Positions 7,501 through 14,985 of a DNA stretch of 19,626 nt are shown piece after piece. Origin of the DNA: Prevotella sp. (lineage in GTDB: Bacteria > Bacteroidota > Bacteroidia > Bacteroidales > Bacteroidaceae); assembly GCA_016291915.1 (NCBI GenBank), contig JAEEZP010000290.1, positions 1-19,626 on the forward strand, written 5' to 3'. Made by a program: the position numbers and the translations under genes. Position 1 is the first letter of the stretch; every line of letters starts with the position of its first letter. Under the pieces are notes generated by a model. That model was not told the DNA's origin. It saw only the letters and a list, made by a program, of their open reading frames with translations, and searched no databases.

Positions 7501-7579
7501 ATCCCGTTATCCCACGATTTCGTAATCTCATCATATCATGTCGCATGATCTCGTAATCTCGTGATCTCCTAATTTCGTT
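7501..7579 (+). repeat. Degenerate octamer tandem repeat in the leuB leader
   Basis: About ten units of an 8-bp motif, consensus ATCTCGTA: ATCCCGTT, ATCCCACG, ATTTCGTA, ATCTCATC, ATATCATG, a 7-bp unit TCGCATG, ATCTCGTA, ATCTCGTG, ATCTCCTA, ATTTCGTT. The 8-bp phase is kept except for one missing base at 7541-7547. It fills most of the 141-bp gap between the second synthase and leuB and also contains a small hairpin, ATCATG-TCG-CATGAT (7535-7549). It does not code (8 is not a multiple of 3), and its role is unknown. Confidence 0.7.
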
Positions 7580-7599
7580 AATTAATAACACTTAATAAT

Positions 7600-8661
7600 A
7601 TGAAGCTAAATATTGCTGTGTTAGCCGGTGATGGTATTGGACCGGAGATTATGGTTCAGGGTGTAGCTGTGATGGATGCCATTGCAGAGAAGTTTAATCA
7701 TCAGATAGTTTACAAAGAAGCTATCTGTGGAGCGGATGCCATTAACAAGGTCGGGGATCCTTTCCCAGAAGAAACATTCCAAATATGTAAGGAAGCTGAC
7801 GCCGTGCTCTTCGCAGCTGTTGGTGATCCGCGATATGATAATGATCCCACCGCAAAAGTACGTCCGGAACAAGGATTACTCGCCATGCGCAAGAAGTTAG
7901 GACTATTTGCTAATATCCGTCCTGTACAAACCTTCAAATGTCTGTTGCATAAATCGCCATTAAAAGATGAACTTATTGCAGGTGCTGATTTTATCTGTAT
8001 CCGTGAGTTAACCGGTGGTATGTACTTTGGAGAAAAATACCAGGATAATGACAAAGCTTATGACACGAATTACTATACCCGTCCGGAGATTGAGCGTATC
8101 CTGAAGGTTGGTTATGAATATGCCCGTAAACGTCGCCATCACCTTACAGTGATAGACAAAGCAAACATATTGGCTTCCAGTAGATTGTGGAGAAAAATAG
8201 CCAAAGAGATGGAATCTCAATATCCTGATGTAGTAACTGATTATATGTTTGTTGACTATGCCTCTATGCGTATGCTCGCCGAACCAACATTTTTTGATGT
8301 GATGGTTACAGAAAACACATTCGGTGATATACTAACGGATGAAGGCTCATGCATCAGCGGTTCCATGGGACTCCTTCCTTCTGCTTCTACAGGGGAAAGC
8401 ACACCTGTTTTTGAACCTGTTCACGGTAGTTGGCCTCAAGCTGCCGGAAAGAATATAGCCAATCCACTGGCACAGATTCTCTCTGCTGCCATGCTCTTTG
8501 AGTATTTCGACCTGAAAGAAGAAGGAGCATTGATACGTAAGGCTGTGGATGCTTCATTAGATAACAATATCCGTACTCCGGAGATACAAGTAGAAGGTGG
8601 CAAACATTATGGTACTCGCGAGGTAGGGGAGTGGATTGTCAACTATATCAAAAATGCATAA
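7600..8661 (+). CDS. leuB: 3-isopropylmalate dehydrogenase
   Basis: Oxidatively decarboxylates 3-isopropylmalate to 2-oxoisocaproate with NAD+. The 353 residues are typical. Visible features: LAGDGIGPEI (8-17), the substrate arginines in MRKKLGLFANIRPV (Arg97, Arg107) and IREL (Arg135), Tyr143 in GGMYFGE, and catalytic Lys187 in IDKAN. The metal aspartates are Asp218, Asp243 and Asp247 (VTENTFGDILTDE). Two signatures differ from common LeuB: VDYASM replaces VDNAAM, and GSWPQAAGKNIANP replaces GSAPDIAGKxIANP, so the usual NAD-site Asp is Gln. Those changes may be normal for the Bacteroidetes subfamily. It starts at ATG 7600 after the repeat leader, and a TPR gene follows 3 bp after its stop. 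Confidence 0.93.
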   Translation: MKLNIAVLAGDGIGPEIMVQGVAVMDAIAEKFNHQIVYKEAICGADAINKVGDPFPEETFQICKEADAVLFAAVGDPRYDNDPTAKVRPEQGLLAMRKKLGLFANIRPVQTFKCLLHKSPLKDELIAGADFICIRELTGGMYFGEKYQDNDKAYDTNYYTRPEIERILKVGYEYARKRRHHLTVIDKANILASSRLWRKIAKEMESQYPDVVTDYMFVDYASMRMLAEPTFFDVMVTENTFGDILTDEGSCISGSMGLLPSASTGESTPVFEPVHGSWPQAAGKNIANPLAQILSAAMLFEYFDLKEEGALIRKAVDASLDNNIRTPEIQVEGGKHYGTREVGEWIVNYIKNA

Positions 8662-8664
8662 TTC

Positions 8665-9336
8665 ATGAGAAAAATAGTCGTATTCCTCTTGTTTATTTCT
8701 TCTCTGTCGGTCATAGCCCAATCACGACAAGAACTGCGTGACAGTCTCAAAGCTGCCACCGAACGATTGGCGTATTATCCAGACAGTATTGATTTGAGGT
8801 TGCAAAAGGCCGCCTATAACCTGCAACTGGAGCAATGGAATTTTGCAAAAGAGGAATACGACTATATTCTTAACCGTTATCCAAACCATTTAGCAGCACT
8901 CTTCTATCGTGCATACACCAATGAACGATTATATAGATATGCATTTGCACGACTGGATTACGAGAATCTTCTTTTACTCGTCCCTGCCCATTTTGAGAGT
9001 CGTCTCGGACTAGCTCTGCTAAACCAGAAAGACAAGAAATACACAGAAGCAATGGATCAGATCAATCTCCTGGTGTCACAACATCCTGACAGCGCTTTGG
9101 CCTATGCAGCACGCGCCGGAATGGAAACAGAGAGGGAGATGTTTTCGTTAGCTATCTATGACTATACAGAGGCCATAAAGAGAGATCCAAAGAATACAGA
9201 CTATATCTTGGCAAGAGCTGATTTGTATATCCGTGAACGAAGATTTTCTGATGCTAAAAAAGACCTTGACAGACTTATTGTATTGGGTATTCCCAAGCCA
9301 TCCTTAAAAGAATTTTACAAGCAATTGAAGAGGTAA
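8665..9336 (+). CDS. Exported TPR-repeat protein
   Basis: 223 residues with a Sec signal peptide (MRKIVVFLLFISSLSVIA, likely cleaved before QSRQ), so periplasmic or outer-membrane associated. The mature part is almost entirely helical TPR repeats, about five units from residue ~45 to ~220, with the pattern A-x-Y-x-R-A and terminal Pro (YPNHLAALFYRA, HPDSALAYAARA, DPKNTDYILARA). TPRs act as protein-protein scaffolds; the partner is not visible. It starts 3 bp after leuB and is therefore cotranscribed with it, although nothing in the protein suggests leucine metabolism. The link may be only shared transcription. Confidence 0.85.
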   Translation: MRKIVVFLLFISSLSVIAQSRQELRDSLKAATERLAYYPDSIDLRLQKAAYNLQLEQWNFAKEEYDYILNRYPNHLAALFYRAYTNERLYRYAFARLDYENLLLLVPAHFESRLGLALLNQKDKKYTEAMDQINLLVSQHPDSALAYAARAGMETEREMFSLAIYDYTEAIKRDPKNTDYILARADLYIRERRFSDAKKDLDRLIVLGIPKPSLKEFYKQLKR

Positions 9337-9464
9337 AACTTCTTGTTGTATTATATTCTATAATACACTATTTACTAATAAGTTATATCATATACTGACA
9401 ACAATTACTTAAAACTAGTATAAAAAAAACTTTGAATTCCTTAACGGATATAGAATTTTTTACT

Positions 9465-9472
9465 TACCTTTG
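9465..9472 (+). promoter_or_regulatory. Putative -7 element for the TonB-receptor operon
   Basis: TACCTTTG followed by GCGTC matches TAnnTTTG and sits 41 bp before the ATG at 9513. The expected -33 position (9441-9444) reads TTAA, a poor match to TTTG, so the promoter may be weak or activator-dependent. Confidence 0.5.
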
Positions 9473-9512
9473 CGTCAAAATTCGAATTTATTCATTAATA
9501 TTATTAAAAACT

Positions 9513-12500
9513 ATGCAGAAAAGAATTGGTTTTCTGATGTCCATAATGCTGTTTTTTGCTACAGCAATGATGGCTCAAATCACAACTTCTTCTATGAACG
9601 GTAAGATCGTTGACGAAAACAACGAAGCCGTAATTGGAGCAACGGTTCAGGTAGTACACGAACCTTCCGGAACACGTTATTCAGCAGTGTCTAACATTGA
9701 TGGACGTTTCACTATCCAAGGTATGCGTACCGGTGGCCCATACAGTGTTACGATCACTTACATCGGTTACAAAGACATTACCTACAAGAACATTACCTTA
9801 CAGTTAGGTGAGCCTTATATGCTCAATGCTAACCTCAGTGAGGATGTCAACCAGTTGGGTGAAGTCGTCGTTACCGGAACAAAATCTAAGTTCAATGCAG
9901 AGAAGACAGGTGCTTCTACGAACATTAACAGTGCGCAGATTACCAACCTGCCTACGGTCAGCCGTAACATTACTGACGTTACACGTCTGTCTCCTTATGG
10001 AGGTAACGGCATGAGCTTTGCAGGTGCTGACGGACGTACTGCAAACTTCACTGTGGATGGTGCTAACTTCAACAACAACTTCGGTCTTTCTGACAAGTTG
10101 CCTGGTGGTGGTAACCCAATCTCCATTGATGCTATCGAGGAATTACAGGTAGTTATTTCTCCCTATGATGTACGTCAGACCAACTTTATCGGTGGTGGTG
10201 TAAATGCTATTACCAAGTCAGGTACTAATACATTCAGAGGTTCTGCTTACATTTATCACAAGAATGAGAATATGCAGGGTGATGCCGTTTACCGCCAGCA
10301 GATTAGTGGTGCACGTGATAAGTCACAGACTACAACATACGGTTTCACACTCGGTGGCCCGATCATCAAAAACAAACTATTCTTCTTCGCTAATGGTGAG
10401 ATGATAAAGATTCCTACCATCGTTAATAGATGGAGAGGTTCTGTGGATGGTGTTGCTGATCCCACCAATTATGTTTCCCGGACGAAACTCTCTGATCTGG
10501 AGGCTGTCTCTAACTATATGAGGAGTAAGTATGGATACGATACCGGTAGCTGGACAAGTTTCCCCGCAGATGAGAGCAACTATAAGTTGATGACCCGTAT
10601 CGACTGGAACATCACTGACAACCATCGTCTGGCATTGCGTTATAACTATACCAAGAATAATGTGTGGAACTCTCCGAATGCCACTTCCATGGACGGTGGC
10701 ACTCGTATGTCAGGAGCACGTATGTCTCAGTATTCCATGGCTTTTGCAAATACAATGTATTCTATGGAGAACATCGTACACTCTTGGTCTCTTGATCTTA
10801 ACAGTCGATTAGGCGACAACCTTTCCAATCAGTTCCTGGCAACCATTTCTAAGTTGGATGACGTTCGTGGTTCAAACTCCTCCGAGTTCCCACATATCGA
10901 TATCACTAAGGATGACAACAACTACATGGCACTTGGTTATGAGTTGTTTACCTGGAACAATGCCGTTCACAACACCATTTGGAATATCAAGGATGACGTG
11001 ACCTATTATATGGGTAATCATAAGATTATGGCCGGTGTTACTTTCGAGCATCAGATGGCAGACAATATCTACATGCGTAACGGTGCCGGTTACTATCGCT
11101 ATAACTGGGAAGAAGGTATGACTGTTGATCAGTTGTTCAACCAGACACCAGAGGTATTCTGTCTCACCTATGGTTACGACGGAGAGTCTGCTCCTGCTGC
11201 CCGTGTACAGTTCAACCGTCCGGGTATTTACGGACAGGATGAGTGGAACGTCAATGATAAATTCAAACTCACTTATGGCTTGCGCATTGATGGACTTTTC
11301 TTTAACAATGGTGACCTGTTGACAAATAATGCTATCAAGGCTTTGGATTACTACGACAAGAAAGGTAATGTTCGTCAAATCGATACTGGCAAATGGCCTG
11401 CCAACAGCATTACCTTCTCTCCACGTCTCGGTTTTACATGGGATGTGCTGGGTGACAAGAGTCTGAAGGTGCGTGGTGGTACCGGTCTCTTCTCCGGTCG
11501 TCTTCCGCTCGTATTCTTCACCAATATGCCTACCAACGGTGGTCTCGTACAGTATCAGGCACAGCTCAGTGCAAAGACTAAGGTATGGGATGGTAAAACG
11601 GGAACGCCCCTTAAAGGCTATGAGAACTATTCTGGTACATATACCATTGATGCAAAAACCGGCGACCGAAAAATTGATATGAGCCAGTTTGCAGGTGGTC
11701 CGATGACGAATATCAATGATATGCTCACCAAATTACAGGGCTTGGGTTATCCCACCACCGTTACCAGTGACATGGGAACCGTTCCTAGCTCTATCTCAGC
11801 TGTTGATCCTGATTTTAAGATGCCACAGGTATGGAAGTCTTCCATTGCTATTGACTATGCGATTCCTGTGAACTTCCCGATGACGATTACTGCTGAGGGA
11901 ATATTTAACAAGACTATCAATGGCGTTTCTATCTCCGACTGGAGTATTCTTCCTGTAGGTGGTTTTGCTCGCTTCAATGGTGTTGACAACCGTCCTATCT
12001 ATCCTTCCACCTTCCGTTCAGGTACCAAGGCGTTCGTTTTGGAGAACACCAGCAAGGGTTACGGATGGTCTGCCAACGTAACATTGACAGCACAGCCAAC
12101 CGAGTATCTGAGTTTGATGGCTGCCTACACACATACTGTATCTAAGGAAATTACCGGTATGCCTGGTTCTGCTGCTGAGTCTGCCTTCACCTATGTACCT
12201 ACATCTGAAGGTCCTAACAATATCAAATTGCACAACTCACAGTATGTCACACCTGATCGTTTCGTGGCATCAGCAACAGCTCACGACAAGAGCGGCAATC
12301 ATTATAGCTTGATCTATGAGACATGGCGCGGCGGTTATAACTACTCTTATATGATGTCCAACGATATGAATGGCGACGGATATAACTACGATGCTGTATA
12401 TATCCCGACCAACGAACAGGTAGTCAACAATGAATTCCGCTTCAAGACAACCGACGATCGTGATCGTTTCATGGACTATGTACATGCTAACGACTATCTG

Positions 12501-12866
12501 AAGAACCACCAAGGTGAATATGCAGAGGCTTACAGCGTATATTCTCCATGGGTACACCGCATTGACTTCAGCTACAAGCACGATTTCCGCTTTAAGGTGG
12601 GTGAGACCAAACACACCCTGCAGCTGTCTTGCGATGTAAAGAACTTGCTTAACCTTTTCAACTCCAGCTGGGGTGTTAGCAAGTATCTGAATCCAGAGAT
12701 TGGTTCTGAGGCTCGTATCCTGAAGTATGAGGGTGTGGACAGAGACGGTTATGCTACTTTCTCAACACCGTCTGTCATCAATGGTCAGACCAAGACTTGG
12801 ACACCTAACTATAATCTCGGGCAGTGCTGGTATGCTTCTATAGGTATTAAGTATATTTTCAACTAA
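9513..12866 (+). CDS. Oar-like TonB-dependent outer-membrane receptor
   Basis: An outer-membrane beta-barrel of 1117 residues that imports a substrate using TonB energy. A Sec signal peptide (residues 1-21, ending MMAQ) is followed by a carboxypeptidase-regulatory-like domain (about 28-115, MNGKIVDENNEAVIGATV), a TonB-box-like EVVVTG (117-122), a plug (about 125-240, containing GGGVNAITKSGTNTFRGSAY) and a long barrel. The domain order and the plug and barrel motifs fit the Oar family rather than SusC, and no SusD gene follows. The frame is open upstream to a TTG at 9432, but that would run through the -7 element and spoil the signal peptide, so I chose ATG 9513. A BACON/OB lipoprotein follows after 17 bp and probably partners it on the surface. 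The substrate is unknown. Confidence 0.9.
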   Translation: MQKRIGFLMSIMLFFATAMMAQITTSSMNGKIVDENNEAVIGATVQVVHEPSGTRYSAVSNIDGRFTIQGMRTGGPYSVTITYIGYKDITYKNITLQLGEPYMLNANLSEDVNQLGEVVVTGTKSKFNAEKTGASTNINSAQITNLPTVSRNITDVTRLSPYGGNGMSFAGADGRTANFTVDGANFNNNFGLSDKLPGGGNPISIDAIEELQVVISPYDVRQTNFIGGGVNAITKSGTNTFRGSAYIYHKNENMQGDAVYRQQISGARDKSQTTTYGFTLGGPIIKNKLFFFANGEMIKIPTIVNRWRGSVDGVADPTNYVSRTKLSDLEAVSNYMRSKYGYDTGSWTSFPADESNYKLMTRIDWNITDNHRLALRYNYTKNNVWNSPNATSMDGGTRMSGARMSQYSMAFANTMYSMENIVHSWSLDLNSRLGDNLSNQFLATISKLDDVRGSNSSEFPHIDITKDDNNYMALGYELFTWNNAVHNTIWNIKDDVTYYMGNHKIMAGVTFEHQMADNIYMRNGAGYYRYNWEEGMTVDQLFNQTPEVFCLTYGYDGESAPAARVQFNRPGIYGQDEWNVNDKFKLTYGLRIDGLFFNNGDLLTNNAIKALDYYDKKGNVRQIDTGKWPANSITFSPRLGFTWDVLGDKSLKVRGGTGLFSGRLPLVFFTNMPTNGGLVQYQAQLSAKTKVWDGKTGTPLKGYENYSGTYTIDAKTGDRKIDMSQFAGGPMTNINDMLTKLQGLGYPTTVTSDMGTVPSSISAVDPDFKMPQVWKSSIAIDYAIPVNFPMTITAEGIFNKTINGVSISDWSILPVGGFARFNGVDNRPIYPSTFRSGTKAFVLENTSKGYGWSANVTLTAQPTEYLSLMAAYTHTVSKEITGMPGSAAESAFTYVPTSEGPNNIKLHNSQYVTPDRFVASATAHDKSGNHYSLIYETWRGGYNYSYMMSNDMNGDGYNYDAVYIPTNEQVVNNEFRFKTTDDRDRFMDYVHANDYLKNHQGEYAEAYSVYSPWVHRIDFSYKHDFRFKVGETKHTLQLSCDVKNLLNLFNSSWGVSKYLNPEIGSEARILKYEGVDRDGYATFSTPSVINGQTKTWTPNYNLGQCWYASIGIKYIFN

Positions 12867-12883
12867 TAAAAAGTCGATAAGAT

Positions 12884-14473
12884 ATGAAACTTAAATATTT
12901 AATCCCGTGTTTTATCGCAGCTATCGCATTATTTGCAAGCTGCTCGGATGATAATGACCCGACTTATCTGGATGAGGTGCGCCTTTCTTCTTCGTATGTA
13001 GCTCTACCACAGAATGGCGGTTCTCAGTCGATAGATATTACAGCCAAAGATAGCTGGACCATCGATGCATCTACAGTACCCGAATGGCTCTCAGTCAGTC
13101 CTGCTTCAGGAAGTGCCGGTCAGTCGAATATTACCTTTAATGTAGGTGCCACTGAGAGTGGTCGTAACTGTGAACTGTTACTGGAGTGTGCAGGAAAGAC
13201 ACAACGTATCAACGTGATGCAGTATGCTGAGGAGAAAGATCCTGTTATTTTGACTGTTGCAGAGGCTGTTGCTCTCATTAAATCTGGTAATGCTCCGGGT
13301 AGTGCCGTTTATGTAAAAGGTATCGTTTGTCGCATTCAGGAGATCAGTCCCAAGAAGCCAGATGGCAGTGGATATGGCAATGCTACCTACTTCCTCTCTG
13401 ATGACGGAACCTTCGGCGATGGCAACTGGTTGGAGGTTTATCGTGGTAAATGGTTCAATGGTGCCGATTATGCCCCAGGTGACGAGTTTAGTGTAGGTGA
13501 CGAGATGGTGATCAAGGGTGTGTTGATTGACTATAATGGTACTCCTGAGACTAATCAGGGAACTGCAGAAGTAATCTCTCTCACGAAGTCGCTTATCAAG
13601 TGTGACTCTACCTATGTGGCAGGTGAACTCTCTAATGAACTGCCTCTTGAGGGTGGTGAACTCACTGCTTATATCACCTGTAGTGGTAACGGAGTTACCG
13701 TGGAGATTCCAGACAATGCGAAGGATTGGCTTTCCGTTAAGGCTGTCTCTCCCAAAACAGTTACCTTCTATGCCCGTCCCAATGAGGGTGGAGACCGCAA
13801 CACCAGCGTTACCTTCAAGACCACCGATGGTAAGAAGGATTACAGTTGTGAGACGACCATCGTCCAGAAAGGCGCTGTTGTTGCTTGTACTGTAGCTGAT
13901 TTCATCGCTGCGGCAGTGGGTGATACGCAATATCGTATTCAGGGTGTGATCACAAGCTTGTATGCCAGTGACAAACAAGGCAAGAGCTTTACAATCGCTG
14001 ATCATACCGGTTCTGTACTTATTTATCGTGCTGAAGGCTTCCTTGAGTCTGGTGCTAAGGTGGGTGATGTGGTTACCGTTGTGGGCAAGCGTGCTGATTT
14101 CAAAGGCACCCCACAGATGGGTGCAGGCTGTATTTTAGAGACGATCGACTATGCCGTTGAATCTATCTCTATTGCCGACTTCCGTAACAAGACTGATGAC
14201 AAGGAGAAGTATTACCTGATCTCCGGTACTATTGAGAATGCTACGGAGCCTAATACTAAGAATGATGTTACTGAGTATGGTAACTTCAACCTCACTGATG
14301 CCAGCGGTTCTGTGTATGTTTACGGTGTACTGAAAGGCTGGGGCGGTGCCAAGGGACAGTTTGGTGAATTGAACCTTACATGGGGAGACAAACTTACCAT
14401 TATCGCATACAAGACTACCTATAAGGGCTTGGTAGAGGCTGTTGGTGTTTATCTCTCTTCAGAGAAGCAATAG
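12884..14473 (+). CDS. Surface lipoprotein with BACON and OB-fold-like domains
   Basis: A 529-residue lipoprotein. The type II signal ends LFASC with Cys20, followed at once by SDDND, an acidic stretch typical of surface-exported Bacteroidetes lipoproteins. The domains look like two BACON domains (about 31-115 and 240-330; WLSVSPASG and DWLSVKAVSP motifs) alternating with three OB-fold-like beta-barrels. The OB-like domains are at about 122-235 (VYVKGIVCRI...GDEMVIKG), 334-420 (YRIQGVITSLY...GDVVTVVGKR) and 425-527 (YYLISGTI...GDKLTIIAYK). BACON domains usually bind carbohydrate or act as spacers; OB folds of this G-x-I...GD-x-V type often bind nucleic acids or sugars. It lies 17 bp after the Oar-like receptor and ends before a strong terminator, so the two form one operon. 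Its ligand is not established. Confidence 0.8.
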   Translation: MKLKYLIPCFIAAIALFASCSDDNDPTYLDEVRLSSSYVALPQNGGSQSIDITAKDSWTIDASTVPEWLSVSPASGSAGQSNITFNVGATESGRNCELLLECAGKTQRINVMQYAEEKDPVILTVAEAVALIKSGNAPGSAVYVKGIVCRIQEISPKKPDGSGYGNATYFLSDDGTFGDGNWLEVYRGKWFNGADYAPGDEFSVGDEMVIKGVLIDYNGTPETNQGTAEVISLTKSLIKCDSTYVAGELSNELPLEGGELTAYITCSGNGVTVEIPDNAKDWLSVKAVSPKTVTFYARPNEGGDRNTSVTFKTTDGKKDYSCETTIVQKGAVVACTVADFIAAAVGDTQYRIQGVITSLYASDKQGKSFTIADHTGSVLIYRAEGFLESGAKVGDVVTVVGKRADFKGTPQMGAGCILETIDYAVESISIADFRNKTDDKEKYYLISGTIENATEPNTKNDVTEYGNFNLTDASGSVYVYGVLKGWGGAKGQFGELNLTWGDKLTIIAYKTTYKGLVEAVGVYLSSEKQ

Positions 14474-14495
14474 TAATCCTTAATAGGTTATAAAT

Positions 14496-14530
14496 AAAGC
14501 GGATATCTTTGTGGTATCCGCTTTTTTTTT
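14496..14530 (+). terminator. Strong intrinsic terminator of the receptor/lipoprotein operon
   Basis: AAAGCGGATATC (14496-14507) pairs with GGTATCCGCTTT (14513-14524) over the loop TTTGT (12 bp, one G-U). The 3' arm runs into an unbroken T tract to 14530. This is the clearest terminator in the window, 22 bp after the lipoprotein stop. Confidence 0.92.
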
Positions 14531-14539
14531 GTACATTTG
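14508..14539 (+). promoter_or_regulatory. Promoter of the cupin gene, overlapping the terminator
   Basis: TACATTTG (14532-14539) matches the -7 consensus. TTTG at 14508-14511 lies exactly 20 bp upstream, inside the loop of the preceding terminator hairpin. Transcription should start near 14546, about 20 bp before the cupin ATG. Confidence 0.72.
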
Positions 14540-14565
14540 CAACTATAATAATAATACTGACATTT

Positions 14566-14898
14566 ATGAAAATTGATTTTGATAAAATTGAGGAAACCGC
14601 TGTACCCAACTTTAAGGGAGGTGAAGGGCACTATATCATGAAGCAGTTTGCCGATGATAAGGTGAAGATTATGTATGGCAAGCTGGAGCCGTGCTGCTCC
14701 ATCGGTCTGCATACCCATGAGATGAACTGTGAGATTATGTATATCCTTAGTGGTGTAGCTACTTTTATTTATGAAGGTGAAGAAGAAATCGTGCTGCCTG
14801 GACAGGTACATTATAACCCCATGGACAAACAGCATACACTCATCAATAAGGAGAAAGAAGATCTGACATTCTTTGCTGTTGTTGCTGAACATCATTAA
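14566..14898 (+). CDS. Small cupin-domain protein
   Basis: 110 residues, a single-domain cytoplasmic cupin. Motif 1 is visible as GLHTHEMNCE, giving His49, His51 and Glu56. Motif 2 is PGQVHYNPMDKQHTLIN, giving His90. Together these make a complete metal-binding set. Small stand-alone cupins include sugar isomerases, dioxygenases and ligand sensors, and the sequence does not decide among them. The frame is open back to a TTG at 14509, but that lies in the terminator/promoter region, so ATG 14566 is the start. It has its own promoter. The GHL10 gene follows after an 87-bp gap without its own recognisable promoter, so the two may be cotranscribed. Confidence 0.88.
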   Translation: MKIDFDKIEETAVPNFKGGEGHYIMKQFADDKVKIMYGKLEPCCSIGLHTHEMNCEIMYILSGVATFIYEGEEEIVLPGQVHYNPMDKQHTLINKEKEDLTFFAVVAEHH

Positions 14899-14899
14899 G

Positions 14900-14941
14900 A
14901 GTTCATAGTGCACAGTTCATAGTTCATAGTGCATAGTTATA
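14900..14941 (+). repeat. Heptamer tandem repeat between cupin and GHL10 genes
   Basis: Six consecutive 7-bp units: AGTTCAT, AGTGCAC, AGTTCAT, AGTTCAT, AGTGCAT, AGTTATA, with consensus AGTTCAT. It begins 2 bp after the cupin stop. There is no coding role. It resembles the simple period-7/8 arrays seen in Bacteroidetes spacers; its function is unknown. Confidence 0.7.
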
Positions 14942-14954
14942 GATATCAAGGTAG

Positions 14955-14974
14955 TAACTGGTCAACTCGTTAAC
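14955..14974 (+). repeat. Short octamer repeat upstream of the GHL10 gene
   Basis: TAACTGGT, CAACTCGT, TAAC: two and a half units of an 8-bp motif near TAACTCGT, 12 bp before the ATG. It has the same period as the leuB leader array but a different unit. It is too short to be certain it is a repeat rather than chance. Confidence 0.4.
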
Positions 14975-14985
14975 AATAATCATTT

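Noticed and set aside
7498..7548. Possible 16-residue leader peptide before leuB (starts MIPLSHDFVISS)
   Set aside because: It is not rich enough in one amino acid, overlaps the octamer repeat, and no terminator hairpin with a T tract follows before leuB.
7535..7549. Palindrome ATCATG-TCG-CATGAT as an operator
   Set aside because: It falls inside the degenerate octamer array and may arise from it. There is no second copy near the promoter to support an operator.
9348..9366. AT-only hairpin GTATTATA/TATAATAC after the TPR gene
   Set aside because: The stem is 8-9 bp of almost only A-T with no T tract. It could be the operon end but the evidence is too weak to call a terminator.
9432..9512. 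Upstream TTG start for the TonB-dependent receptor
   Set aside because: It would translate through the -7 element at 9465 and bury the signal peptide 27 residues inside. ATG 9513 gives a clean Sec signal.
10872..11378. Minus-strand frame of 168 codons opposite the TonB receptor
   Set aside because: It is antisense to a well-supported barrel gene and lacks any family features.
13178..14005. Long minus-strand frame (275 codons) opposite the BACON/OB lipoprotein
   Set aside because: The plus strand has a clear lipoprotein with recognisable domains. The antisense translation has no domain or signal and is a shadow of biased codon use.
14509..14565. Upstream start for the cupin gene
   Set aside because: It lies in the terminator loop, T tract and promoter, and the extra residues are hydrophobic translation of those elements.
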